Part shown: piece after piece, positions 44,015 through 52,516 of the stretch
How positions within the stretch are numbered: position 1 is the first letter of the stretch
Layout: each line of letters begins with the position of its first letter
From: Mucilaginibacter paludis DSM 18603
GTDB taxonomy: Bacteria > Bacteroidota > Bacteroidia > Sphingobacteriales > Sphingobacteriaceae
Assembly (NCBI RefSeq): GCF_000166195.2
Contig: NZ_CM001403.1
Coordinates: 5,474,432 to 5,538,431, forward strand
Reading direction: 5' to 3'
Length of the DNA: 64,000 bases
Translations under genes and position numbers: made by a program
The notes under the pieces: model-generated
The model's input: the letters and a program-made list of their open reading frames with translations, nothing else
Databases searched by the model: none
What the model was told of the DNA's origin: nothing

Positions 44015-44147
44015 CTGTAATTTGTTTTACAAATATACGCTTTTATACGTCATATTATATTTAACTTAACACTAGAATGCTTTCATTGACCAAACAAAGG
44101 TAACTGGCAAAAGGCAATTTTATTTAACCTGTTAAATAAAAAAACGC

Positions 44148-45140
44148 ATGGAAACTTACAATGTTGTATTAGGTGTTGATGTATCCAAGAAGACACTCGA
44201 CATCAGCTGTGCAGAACGTCTGCTGCACATTAAGATCGACTATCAAGGTAAAGGGTTTGCCCAGTTTACGTCCTGGTGCAAAACAAACGGGATTGATTTA
44301 AGCAAGACCCTGGTCATTATGGAAAGTACCGGGGGCTATGAACATCGGTTCAGGCAATTTTGTGAATCAGTGGGTTTAGCTTATAAAGTAGTTTCAGGGC
44401 TGGAGATCAAAAACGCTGTTGGAATCAAAAGAGGGAAGAATGACAAGGATGATTCTTTTCGTATCGGTCAATATGGCGAGGATAGGATTAAAAGAATAAA
44501 GCCATCTAATCCATTGAACTACATATATTTAAAGGTAAAGCATTTGCTTGCATTCCGAAAGAGGTTAATCAGGGAGGCTGCCGGATACCAGGCATCTGTT
44601 GGCGAGCGCAAGCATATGTATGATCCTGACAAACAGGATGTGATCATTGATATTTCAACAAAAAAGATGTCCGGCAATGAAGCATATATCAAGCAGGTAG
44701 AAACAGAGCTGATCGCCTTGCTCAAGGCAGACGGATCAATTTGGTTTAACTACCAGATCCTGCTTAGCATTAAGGGGATCGGTCGGGTGAATGCGTGGAT
44801 GACGATTGCTTATACAGAGAACTTTACGCTCTTCTCAGATCCGAGGAAATATGGCGTTTACGCGGGAGTCATTCCTTTTGGTAACCGATCAGGGACAAGT
44901 CTTAAAGGAAAGGACAGGGTAAGTCATATTGCCAATAAGGAAATCAAATCAGAATTGAATCAAGCTGCTAAAACAGCAATTCAATGGGACAAGGAGATCA
45001 AAGAATATGCAGAACGAAAACTTAAAAATAAGAATTATGTACTGGTACTAAACAACGTCAAGTTCAAGTTAATTCTGCGTATGTTCTCCCTGGTTAAAAG
45101 AGGTGAAATGTATGTGGAAAACTATAAAAGATCAGCTTAA
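44148..45140 (+). CDS. IS110-family transposase 2, intact
   Basis: A 330-residue serine/DEDD transposase. The RuvC-like DEDD domain (1-150) begins VVLGVDVSKKTLDISC, with the Glu in VIMESTGGYEHRF and acidic residues in KNDKDDSFRI. The C-terminal Tnp_20 domain (about 205-300) has LLSIKGIGRVNAWMTIAY and YAGVIPFGNRSGTS, including the likely catalytic serine. All expected motifs are present. It differs strongly from transposase 1. Its upstream leader contains the bridge-RNA candidate, and the IS630 lies 75 bases before the ATG. Confidence 0.92.
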   Translation: METYNVVLGVDVSKKTLDISCAERLLHIKIDYQGKGFAQFTSWCKTNGIDLSKTLVIMESTGGYEHRFRQFCESVGLAYKVVSGLEIKNAVGIKRGKNDKDDSFRIGQYGEDRIKRIKPSNPLNYIYLKVKHLLAFRKRLIREAAGYQASVGERKHMYDPDKQDVIIDISTKKMSGNEAYIKQVETELIALLKADGSIWFNYQILLSIKGIGRVNAWMTIAYTENFTLFSDPRKYGVYAGVIPFGNRSGTSLKGKDRVSHIANKEIKSELNQAAKTAIQWDKEIKEYAERKLKNKNYVLVLNNVKFKLILRMFSLVKRGEMYVENYKRSA

Positions 45141-45183
45141 AAAAACTATTTTTTAATAAATTTGGAATTGTCTGAAACCTAGA

Positions 45184-45282
45184 ATACGAGGAGGAACGAC
45201 GAAGCAATCTCTATGCTATACAGGGCGGACTTGCAGGACCGCTCTGCCTAAGTAGAGATTGCTTCGTGCCTCGCAATGACGC
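45184..45282. repeat. Right part of a palindromic GTCATTGCGAGG repeat split by IS110
   Basis: CGAAGCAATCTCTA (45200-45213) pairs perfectly with TAGAGATTGCTTCG (45253-45266). The outer sequence CGCAATGACGC (45272-45282) finds its partner GCGTCAT only at 42671-42677, on the other side of IS110 element 2. The unit was therefore one continuous hairpin before the insertion. Confidence 0.75.
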
Positions 45283-45297
45283 GTTTTTATCATATAT

Positions 45298-46362
45298 CTA
45301 AACAATCCCTTCAATCATCTTCACATACAACTCAATCCCTTCTTTAATCTCATCCACATAAATAAACTCATCCGCCGTATGCGACCGGGCCGAATCGCCG
45401 GGGCCAACTTTTACTGACGGGATATCCAACAGGGATTGATCTGAAGTAGTAGGGGAGCCGTAGGTGGTTCTGCCCAGGGCGATGCCCGATTGTACGATAG
45501 GATGGTTCCTGTCTATTGAGGATGGTTTCAGGCGGATGGAGCGCGCTTTTACTTCGCAATCTACCTGTTGCTGAATCATCTCGAGCACTTCTTCATTACG
45601 GTAAGCATCGGTAACCCGGACATCTACCGTAAAGGTGCAACTGGCCGGAACCACGTTATGCTGCGACCCGGCGTTGATAATAGTAACCGACATCTTAATG
45701 GGGCCAAACAACTCCGACTCTTTAGGGAACCTGTAGGTGCGGAACCATTCAATATCTTTCATGGCTTTATAAATAGCATTGTCGCCTTCCTCGCGGGCGG
45801 CGTGCCCGGCGCGGCCATGGGCGGTACAGTCTAAAACCATCAGGCCACGTTCGGCAATAGCCAGTTGCATTTGGGTAGGCTCGCCCACAATGCCAAAATC
45901 AAGTTGGCCCAGTTCGGGGATAATCAGTTCCAGTCCGTTGCTGCCTGATATTTCTTCCTCGGCGGTGGTAGCCAGGCACAGGTTATATTTTAAATTTTGG
46001 CGGTTGTAAAAGTAAAGGAAGGTTGAAATAAGCGATACCAGGCTACCCCCGGCATCGTTGCTGCCCAGCCCGTATAGTTTACCGTCTTCTATTTTAGCTT
46101 CATAAGGGTCGCGGGTATAGCCCGAATTGGGTTTAACTGTATCGTGATGTGAGTTAAGCAATATGGTTGGTTTATCAGCATCAAAATATTGATTGTAAGC
46201 CCAGATATTGTTGAGCTTACGATGGGTTTCAACACCGCGGGCGGTTAAAAAACCATTGATAATATCAGCGGTTTGATTTTCTTCGCGACTGAAAGAGGGG
46301 GTGGATATCAATTGCTGAAGCAGTTGAACGGCTTCGTTAAACAAGGTGTCTGTGTTGGTCAT
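45298..46362 (-). CDS. M20 metallopeptidase, probable acetylornithine deacetylase (ArgE-like)
   Basis: A 354-residue M20-family amidohydrolase. Metal ligands and catalytic residues stand in LLNSHHDTVKP (His), LGSNDAGGS (Asp), TAEEEISGSNG (catalytic Glu pair) and VGEPTQ; the last metal histidine is probably in DSARSHTADEF. The dimerisation (lid) domain occupies about 175-280. Its closest family in Bacteroidota is the deacetylase of N-acetyl- or N-succinylornithine in arginine synthesis. Being on the strand of argH, separated only by insertion elements, it supports that role. Confidence 0.85.
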   Translation of the reverse strand: MTNTDTLFNEAVQLLQQLISTPSFSREENQTADIINGFLTARGVETHRKLNNIWAYNQYFDADKPTILLNSHHDTVKPNSGYTRDPYEAKIEDGKLYGLGSNDAGGSLVSLISTFLYFYNRQNLKYNLCLATTAEEEISGSNGLELIIPELGQLDFGIVGEPTQMQLAIAERGLMVLDCTAHGRAGHAAREEGDNAIYKAMKDIEWFRTYRFPKESELFGPIKMSVTIINAGSQHNVVPASCTFTVDVRVTDAYRNEEVLEMIQQQVDCEVKARSIRLKPSSIDRNHPIVQSGIALGRTTYGSPTTSDQSLLDIPSVKVGPGDSARSHTADEFIYVDEIKEGIELYVKMIEGIV

Positions 46363-46559
46363 ATTTTATATTCTCCGGTAAAACCGGTTGATGATTTGGA
46401 CGCAAAATTAGGGATTTGACAATGATTATTTGATGGGGTTTAGTTTTAGATATAATTAATCATCTTTTACGGTGTAATTGCCTGGCTTCCCATTTTTCTA
46501 CAGATTTTAATAGTAGTTTTGATACTGTTTGTATGGCGTAACAGGTACTGCGCAATGCG

Positions 46560-47885
46560 ATGAACATGGGAATTTTACCATGCCCTTTGAAATTAGCAAT
46601 GAGATTAACTTTTACTTTAACGTTGTTTATCAGTATTTTAAATTTTTCAGCACCTGCTTATGGTCAGCAGCTTGACCTCGAATATTTTGTTGCCAGCGGA
46701 TTGAAAAACGATCCCGGTTTAAAGCAAAACGTTAATCAGCAGCAAATTTACAGTCTGCAATCGCAGCTGATTAACGCGCAAAATAAATCGCCCCAGGTAA
46801 ATTTTACATCCGATTATTTGTTTTCACCCTTTTTTGGCAGTGATGGTAAGGTGATTAGTATTACGCCCAACCCATCGGCCAATGCCTTTGGTTATGATGC
46901 TGCGCTTACTAATGGCGGTACTTATGCCACCCAGTTAAATGTAAGCATCCCGCTACTTAATAAAAAAACAGTGAGCGCTTTGCAAGATCAGAATAATAAC
47001 CTGGCCGCTATTAACACCAACACCAAGGCGCAGTTGGAGCACGATCTGCGTAAAAACATAACCGACCTTTATATCCTGGTTTACCAGGCCCAGCAGCAAG
47101 AAGAGTACCTGCAAATGGTAGTTAGCCAAATTAAAGAACGTAAGGCCACAGTAGAAGCCCTGGTAAAACGCGGCTTACTGCAACAAAGCGACTACCTGCT
47201 GCTTGAGATTGAGCAAAACGGCCGTGAAACTGATTTAAGCATGGCCCGGATAGCCGAGGTAAATGCCTACGGAGCCTTAAAAAATGCTGCCGTAGTTAGC
47301 GATACCGCGATTATTACACTCAAAGAACCGCTTATTAATTTACAACCTAACCCGGATACTTACTATTTCAGGGAGAAATTTAAGCTCGATAGCCTCAACC
47401 TGGCCATCCAGCAAAATGTGTTTAATACCAAATACACGCCTACGCTAACCTTCTCTGGCAACGGCGGTATGCTGGCATCTGATGTGAATAATATTCCGCA
47501 TAATGTGGGCCTGCAGGCTGCATTGCATTTAAACATTCCGATATATGATGGGCGGCAACGGAAAATTAACGAGAGCCAAAGTAAAATTGCGCAGCAGGGC
47601 ATTGTTTACGCGCGGGATAATTTTACCATTCAACAAAAAAATTACCTGCAGAATATCCAAAAGCAAATCAGCCTGTTTAACCAGAACATGGTTTTAATTA
47701 ACCAGTTAATAGCCAAACAGGATTTATTGCTGAAGCTGGATAAAGAGAAATTACAAAGCGGGCAGCTTTCTATTATAGAATATATCAAATCCATTCAGGA
47801 TTATGTGGCGGCTAAACAAAATTTAACGGCTGCAAAGGTTCAAGTACTGCTGCTGGCCAATCAATACAATTATTATAACTGGTAA
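46560..47885 (+). CDS. TolC-family outer membrane efflux protein
   Basis: A 441-residue outer-membrane channel. After a signal peptide (about residues 14-36, ending APAYGQQ) come the two repeated OEP halves with long helices (INAQNKSPQVNF, LYILVYQAQQQEEYLQMVVSQIKERK, LSIIEYIKSIQDYVAAKQNL). It probably begins at ATG 46599 (MRLTFTLTLF) rather than 46560, because the shorter start gives a more typical signal. It ends 1 base before the adaptor gene, so the three efflux genes form an operon in the order channel-adaptor-pump. Confidence 0.92.
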   Translation: MNMGILPCPLKLAMRLTFTLTLFISILNFSAPAYGQQLDLEYFVASGLKNDPGLKQNVNQQQIYSLQSQLINAQNKSPQVNFTSDYLFSPFFGSDGKVISITPNPSANAFGYDAALTNGGTYATQLNVSIPLLNKKTVSALQDQNNNLAAINTNTKAQLEHDLRKNITDLYILVYQAQQQEEYLQMVVSQIKERKATVEALVKRGLLQQSDYLLLEIEQNGRETDLSMARIAEVNAYGALKNAAVVSDTAIITLKEPLINLQPNPDTYYFREKFKLDSLNLAIQQNVFNTKYTPTLTFSGNGGMLASDVNNIPHNVGLQAALHLNIPIYDGRQRKINESQSKIAQQGIVYARDNFTIQQKNYLQNIQKQISLFNQNMVLINQLIAKQDLLLKLDKEKLQSGQLSIIEYIKSIQDYVAAKQNLTAAKVQVLLLANQYNYYNW

Positions 47886-47886
47886 C

Positions 47887-48837
47887 ATGTATAAAAAATT
47901 ACACCTTATTTTGGGTTTAGGGGCTTTTTTGTTCTTGCAGGCGGCTTGTAGCAGTGCGCCACCGGCAGATGATGCCGCTGTACAAAGTACGCCAATAGTT
48001 ACTGTTGCTAAACCTGTTACCCACAGCTTTAGAAACAGCGTTACTTTTAACGCCACCACGCAGTATCAACAAAAATCGGTAATCAGGGCGGGTTTAACCG
48101 GGTACCTGCATCACCGTGGATGGAAAACCGGCGATCGCGTTAAAGCTGGCGAGGTATTCTGTACCATTACCAGCAAAGAGCAGGAAGCGCTTAAAAATAT
48201 CGACCAAACCGGCATCCTCGAGAAATTTCGCGCGCCTATTAAAGTGATTGCAGGCTCATCGGGCATCATTACTGCCGTAAACTTTCAAAATGGGGACTAT
48301 GTGAGCGAAGGCGATGTGGTAGCCAACCTGGTGCAAACCTCATCCCTGGTGTTATTGGTTAGTGTGCCGGTAGAATATTTAAACCGGGTAAAAGCAGGGT
48401 CCACTTGTGTGATCTTGATGCCCGATGGCAAACAGGTTAATTCACGCCTGCAAAGTGGCTTGCCCACCGCCGATCCTGCTGTGCAAACCCAATCGTTTAT
48501 TGTTAACCTGGGCGCCAATAATTTGCCGGAAGGGGCTAACCTGAAAGTTATGGTTCCGTTATCAAGCGCGGAGCAGGGTATGGCCGTACCGGTTGATGCT
48601 GTACAAACCGACGAAACGCAGGAACATTTTTGGGTGTTTAAATTAGGCAAGGATAACCGGGCCTATAAGGTTGAAGTTAAGGCGGGTAAAATTTCGCCCG
48701 ACTCGCTGCAAGAAATTCAGAGCAGCCAGCTCGGCGTAAACGATCAGGTTATTGTTAGCGGCGCTTACGGCCTTACCGATTCGAGCAAGGTGGCCCCCCA
48801 GCCCCCTAAAGGGGGAGTTTCTTCTTCTACTCCCTAA
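47887..48837 (+). CDS. RND efflux periplasmic adaptor (HlyD/MFP family), lipoprotein
   Basis: A 316-residue membrane-fusion protein. The lipobox LQAAC (Cys21) indicates anchoring in a membrane. A biotinyl-lipoyl-like half-motif (TGYLHHRGWKTGDRVKAGEVFC) and its partner (SGIITAVNFQNGDYVSEGDVV) frame a short hairpin. The beta-barrel and membrane-proximal domains follow. The last 14 residues (PQPPKGGVSSSTP) are encoded by the GC-rich repeat at 48793-48837, not by adaptor sequence. Confidence 0.92.
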   Translation: MYKKLHLILGLGAFLFLQAACSSAPPADDAAVQSTPIVTVAKPVTHSFRNSVTFNATTQYQQKSVIRAGLTGYLHHRGWKTGDRVKAGEVFCTITSKEQEALKNIDQTGILEKFRAPIKVIAGSSGIITAVNFQNGDYVSEGDVVANLVQTSSLVLLVSVPVEYLNRVKAGSTCVILMPDGKQVNSRLQSGLPTADPAVQTQSFIVNLGANNLPEGANLKVMVPLSSAEQGMAVPVDAVQTDETQEHFWVFKLGKDNRAYKVEVKAGKISPDSLQEIQSSQLGVNDQVIVSGAYGLTDSSKVAPQPPKGGVSSSTP

Positions 48838-48930
48838 AGTAGCGGAGCGGGGAATGGAATAGATTGCCGGTTATATAATTAGAAGAACAAAAATATTTTT
48901 TATTCCCTTTCGGGGATTAGATCCTTAAAA

Positions 48931-51900
48931 ATGGATAAACAACCAGACAACGCTTCGTTCCCCCTTCAGGGGGCCAGGGGGCCTCTTCAAGGGGTGAAGC
49001 AGATTTTTCATCATCATTATCAAAAGCCGCTGCTTGGTTTGCTCATCCTGATTATAATGGGCGGGGCATACAGCTATACAAAGTTGAAAACTGGCCTGTT
49101 CCCTGATATTACTTTCCCCAAGATCAAGGTAATTGCCGATGCAGGGCAGCAACCGGTGGATAAAATGATGACCACCGTCACCATCCCGCTCGAAAACGCC
49201 ATCAAGCGCACCGAGGGGCTTGATTATATCCGCAGCACCACATCGCGCGGCAGCGTAGAGATCAATATTTTTTTAAACTGGGACACTGATATTGATAAGG
49301 CTATGGCCCAGGTACAGGCCCTTACCGAGCAAGCTAAAGGCAACTTGTTAGCCAATACCAATATCAATGTTCAGAAAATGAACCCCTCCATATTGCCCGT
49401 AATGGGCTTTTCATTAGAGGGTAACCGGTCGGGCATCGAGCTTAAAAAGATTGCCCAGTTCCAGGTGCGTCCATTTTTGGCGGCTGTGCCCGGCGTTGCC
49501 GATATTGCCGTTATTGGCGGCAAAACCAAAGAGTACCAGGTAATTTTGCAACCGGCAAGGCTATCGGCTTTGGGTATTGTTCCACAGCAAATATCGGCCG
49601 CTGTTACCCAGGCCAATATCTTGGCCTCAAACGGTTATCTTAATGATCATGGCCGCTTATATTTAAACATTACCGATAACGCTATCGATAATATTGACAA
49701 GCTGCAAAACCTGGTAGTGCTTAACAATCCGCACCGGGTTGTTTTTTTAAGGGATGTAGCCGATATTAAGATTACCGAACAAAAGGAATACGTACGCATT
49801 AACGCGAATGGCAAGGATGTGCCCTTAATTGCGGTAATTAAGCAACCCGATGCCAACCTGATTGACGTGAACGATGGCATTATGGATAAGGTAAATGCCT
49901 TGAGCAAGATATTGCCCAAGGGAGTACATCTGCGCCCGTATTACAAGCAGGCCGATTTTGTGAACCAAAGCGTAAAGAGCATTGAAGATGTTTTATGGAT
50001 AGGCCTGGTGCTGGCTATACTGGTGGTAGTGGTGTTTTTAAAATCGTGGCGAGCCAGCCTGATCATTTTAATTACCATCCCAGCTACGCTGGCATTATCC
50101 ATCATAGCCTTGTATGTGGCAGGCTATACCTTCAATATCATGACGCTGGGCGCCATTGCGGCGGCTATTGGTTTGATGATTGATGATGCCGTGATTGTGG
50201 TTGAACAAATTTTTCGTAGCCATGAAGATCATCCCGGCGAGGGGATGCACCATATTGTAAAAAAGGCCATCTCATACCTGTTCCCCTCCATGGTGGGGTC
50301 TTCGTTAACTACCATCGTCATATTTATTCCCTTTGTGCTGATGAGCGGCGTAGCGGGCGCCTATTTTAAAGTACTGGCGTTCACCATGATTTTAACCTTG
50401 AGCATGTCGTTCCTGGTAACCTGGCTGATGTTGCCCATGCTATTCATTTTTATCCCCTTAAGTAAAAAAGTGCGTCAGTATAAGCAAGTGAAGGATGGCT
50501 GGATCAAATTCTTTTTAAAGATGCCGGTGATCAGCTTTGTATTCATGATCGTTTGCATCGTGATCATTGCGGTAGTTCCGGGCAGGCTGGAGTCGGGCTT
50601 TTTACCGTCGATGGATGAGGGAGCTATCGTGCTCGATTTTAAGAGCCCGCCGGGCACCACGCTGGAAGAAACCGACCGGATGCTGAAGCAGGTGGATAAC
50701 ATTGTTAACCATACGCCCGAAGTAGCTTCGTTTTCGCGGCGCTTAGGTACGCAAATGGGTTTCTTTATTACCGAACCCAATACCGGCGATTACCTGATCC
50801 AGCTTAAAAAACAGCGCGGCAAAACTACCGATGAAGTGTCGGACGAGATCCGTCATCAGATCCAAACCATATTGCCGCAGCTAACAGTAGATTTTGGGCA
50901 GGTGATTGGCGATATGCTGGGCGACCTGATGGCATCGGCTCAACCTATTGAAATTAAAATTTATGGCGATGATCAAAAAACCTTGCAGAACCTCTCGAAA
51001 AGAGCGGACCAACTGGTGGAGAAGGTAAATGGCACCGCCGACGTGTTTAACGGAATCACCATTGCCGGGCCCGAGGTCAATGTAAACCCGGATGTAACTA
51101 AACTGGCCCAGTTGGGCATGAACCCCGCCGATTTTCAATTTCAATTGCAGGCGCAGCTGGACGGTAACGTGGTGAGCTCCATTGTAGAGAAGGAGCAATC
51201 GGTTAACATCAGGATGATCTATCCAAAGGCTGCGCAAACATCGATGCAGGGCTTCCAGTCGGCCAGCATATTTTTACCGGGAGGGCAGTTGAAGGCGCTC
51301 TCATCCGTAGCCAGGGTCAGTATTGAATCCGGCGTAGCCGAAATTACCCGCGAAAACCAGAAGATGATGGGCGTAATTACCGCGAGGCTAAACAACCGCG
51401 ATCTGGGCAGCACCTTAAAGGATATCCAAAGCAAGTTAGCTACCCTGAGTTTGCCTGCCGGCTACCATGTTGAGTATGGCGGCGATTACGCCCAGCAGCA
51501 AAAAGCATTTAAAGAATTGTTAACCATCCTGATTACGGCAAGCATACTGGTATTCATTGTATTGTTGGTCATGTTCCGCAGGTTTACCGTTGCCGGGATC
51601 ATTATTTTGCTCGCCGTATTAGGCGCTGCCGGATGCTTTTTGGCCCTGTTGATTACCAAAACGCCTTTAAATGTGGGCAGCTATACCGGGATCATCATGA
51701 TTATAGGTATCATAGCCGAGAACGCCATATTTACGTATCATCAATATGAAACCGGCCTGTTGGAGTGGCCCAGCGAGCAAAGTATTGTACATGCTATAGC
51801 CGCCCGCCTCCGCCCCAAATTAATGACGGCTACCGGGGCTATAATTGCCCTGCTTCCGCTGGCCCTGGGCATTGGAGCCGGCGCACAGCTACACCAACCA

Positions 51901-52029
51901 TTAGCTATTGCGGTAATTGGCGGCTTGTTGTTTGCCTTGCCTTTGCTGCTGATAGTGCTGCCTACTTTGTTGAAGTTATTGCCTATGACAAAGCCTGCTG
52001 AAGCAAGTGCGGGCCAAGGCAGTGAATGA
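48931..52029 (+). CDS. RND-family efflux pump, AcrB/MdtB type
   Basis: A 1032-residue inner-membrane proton antiporter with twelve helices and two large periplasmic loops. The helix-4 proton-relay aspartates are in GLMIDDAVIVVEQIF. Other marks are LPKGVHLRPYYKQADFV, GFLPSMDEGAIVLDF, GIIMIIGIIAENAIF and the second-half helices. The N-terminal 23 residues (NASFPLQGARGPLQGVK) before KQIFHHHYQKPLL derive from a GC-rich repeat. The substrate may be a drug, bile-acid-like compound or siderophore; the metal-type motif of CusA is absent. Confidence 0.93.
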   Translation: MDKQPDNASFPLQGARGPLQGVKQIFHHHYQKPLLGLLILIIMGGAYSYTKLKTGLFPDITFPKIKVIADAGQQPVDKMMTTVTIPLENAIKRTEGLDYIRSTTSRGSVEINIFLNWDTDIDKAMAQVQALTEQAKGNLLANTNINVQKMNPSILPVMGFSLEGNRSGIELKKIAQFQVRPFLAAVPGVADIAVIGGKTKEYQVILQPARLSALGIVPQQISAAVTQANILASNGYLNDHGRLYLNITDNAIDNIDKLQNLVVLNNPHRVVFLRDVADIKITEQKEYVRINANGKDVPLIAVIKQPDANLIDVNDGIMDKVNALSKILPKGVHLRPYYKQADFVNQSVKSIEDVLWIGLVLAILVVVVFLKSWRASLIILITIPATLALSIIALYVAGYTFNIMTLGAIAAAIGLMIDDAVIVVEQIFRSHEDHPGEGMHHIVKKAISYLFPSMVGSSLTTIVIFIPFVLMSGVAGAYFKVLAFTMILTLSMSFLVTWLMLPMLFIFIPLSKKVRQYKQVKDGWIKFFLKMPVISFVFMIVCIVIIAVVPGRLESGFLPSMDEGAIVLDFKSPPGTTLEETDRMLKQVDNIVNHTPEVASFSRRLGTQMGFFITEPNTGDYLIQLKKQRGKTTDEVSDEIRHQIQTILPQLTVDFGQVIGDMLGDLMASAQPIEIKIYGDDQKTLQNLSKRADQLVEKVNGTADVFNGITIAGPEVNVNPDVTKLAQLGMNPADFQFQLQAQLDGNVVSSIVEKEQSVNIRMIYPKAAQTSMQGFQSASIFLPGGQLKALSSVARVSIESGVAEITRENQKMMGVITARLNNRDLGSTLKDIQSKLATLSLPAGYHVEYGGDYAQQQKAFKELLTILITASILVFIVLLVMFRRFTVAGIIILLAVLGAAGCFLALLITKTPLNVGSYTGIIMIIGIIAENAIFTYHQYETGLLEWPSEQSIVHAIAARLRPKLMTATGAIIALLPLALGIGAGAQLHQPLAIAVIGGLLFALPLLLIVLPTLLKLLPMTKPAEASAGQGSE

Positions 52030-52037
52030 TGATGTTG

Positions 52038-52440
52038 AGATAAAATCAATTAAACCTTAAAAAATGTCATTTTCTTTTAGAGGAAAATATCTTTTACGCG
52101 TGCAAGGTTAGCGATATGCTTTAAATATTAGTAGTGCTCAATTTATAGCATCGGCCCGCTCAATTGCCGCGGGGGCTGTTACTTTGTGGCGACAAAGTAA
52201 CCAAAAGGCTTGATCAGCAAAAGGCTTCTTTGCCGCACATGCCTTTGGCGCACTTACCCCAGGCTTGGCCATGCCGCACAAAGCTTTAGAACCACGGCTG
52301 GTCCAGGCTTGCCCTGTTTCGCACAAGGCTTGCGCTACATCAACCCTGGAAGGCCCTGCAGCCACACAGGCTCCCATTGTTCTAAAGCTTTTTGGCCGAA
52401 GCTGCTTGCTGATGGGAAAAAAGAATATATGTAACTTGTT
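52038..52440 (+). repeat. Segmental duplication, copy A
   Basis: This copy aligns to 52517-52912 with an offset of about 476-478 bases and few mismatches. It begins ATAAAATCAATYAAA, includes a GTCATTT-type repeat (diverged), then a hairpin GTTACTTTGTGGCGACAAAGTAAC (52178-52201) followed by CAAAAGGCTTG. A long GC-rich part with GGCTTGGCC and CTGGAAGGCCCTG follows. Confidence 0.85.
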
Positions 52441-52516
52441 AGAGATGAAGTGTTAATGGTGTCGGTTTAGTTGTTGATAAAGTGTTATTGCGGATTCTAA
52501 AAGGCGGCTTCTGAAT

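Larger units (their letters stand above)
42874..44072 (-). mobile_element. IS630-family insertion sequence, complete
   Basis: The ends are inverted: GTGTTATGTTAA (42874-42885) and TTAACTTAACAC (44061-44072), 11 of 12 matching. TA flanks both sides (42872-42873 and 44073-44074), the TA target duplication expected of IS630/Tc1-mariner elements. The 1199-bp element carries two overlapping-frame ORFs on the minus strand. It interrupts the left non-coding end of IS110 element 2. Confidence 0.88.
42782..44120 (+). ncRNA. Candidate bridge RNA of IS110 element 2, interrupted by IS630
   Basis: Stem-loop 1: ATAAAGGCAGGG (42782-42793) pairs exactly with CCCTGCCTTTAT (42841-42852). Inside, TAGGT/ACCTA (42811-42815, 42822-42826) forms a second hairpin, leaving an internal loop. 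Its 5' side holds GTCAT (42803-42807), as in the left flank. Its 3' side holds TCCTCGTAT (42828-42836), the complement of right-flank ATACGAGGA (45184-45192). Stem-loop 2: AAATTGCCT (42853-42861) pairs with AGGCAATTT (44112-44120). Without the IS630 its loop reads CTAGAAT, as at the right end (45179-45185), and AAAGGCAAT complements left-end ATTGCCTTT (42676-42684). All four guides end in AT. Two guide-bearing loops upstream of the transposase are the IS110 bridge-RNA layout. Confidence 0.65.
42676..45185 (+). mobile_element. IS110-family element 2 with embedded IS630
   Basis: The transposase at 44148 is on the plus strand, preceded by a long non-coding left end. Proposed ends: core AT at 42676-42677 after GGCGTC on the left, and AT at 45184-45185 before ACGAGGAGG on the right. 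Joining the two flanks rebuilds a hairpin repeat (GCGTCAT + ACGAGG... ending CGCAATGACGC at 45282). Without the IS630 (1199 bp plus a TA copy) the element would be about 1.3 kb, normal for IS110. The ends are inferred from flank reconstruction and guide matches, not from a second copy. Confidence 0.65.
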
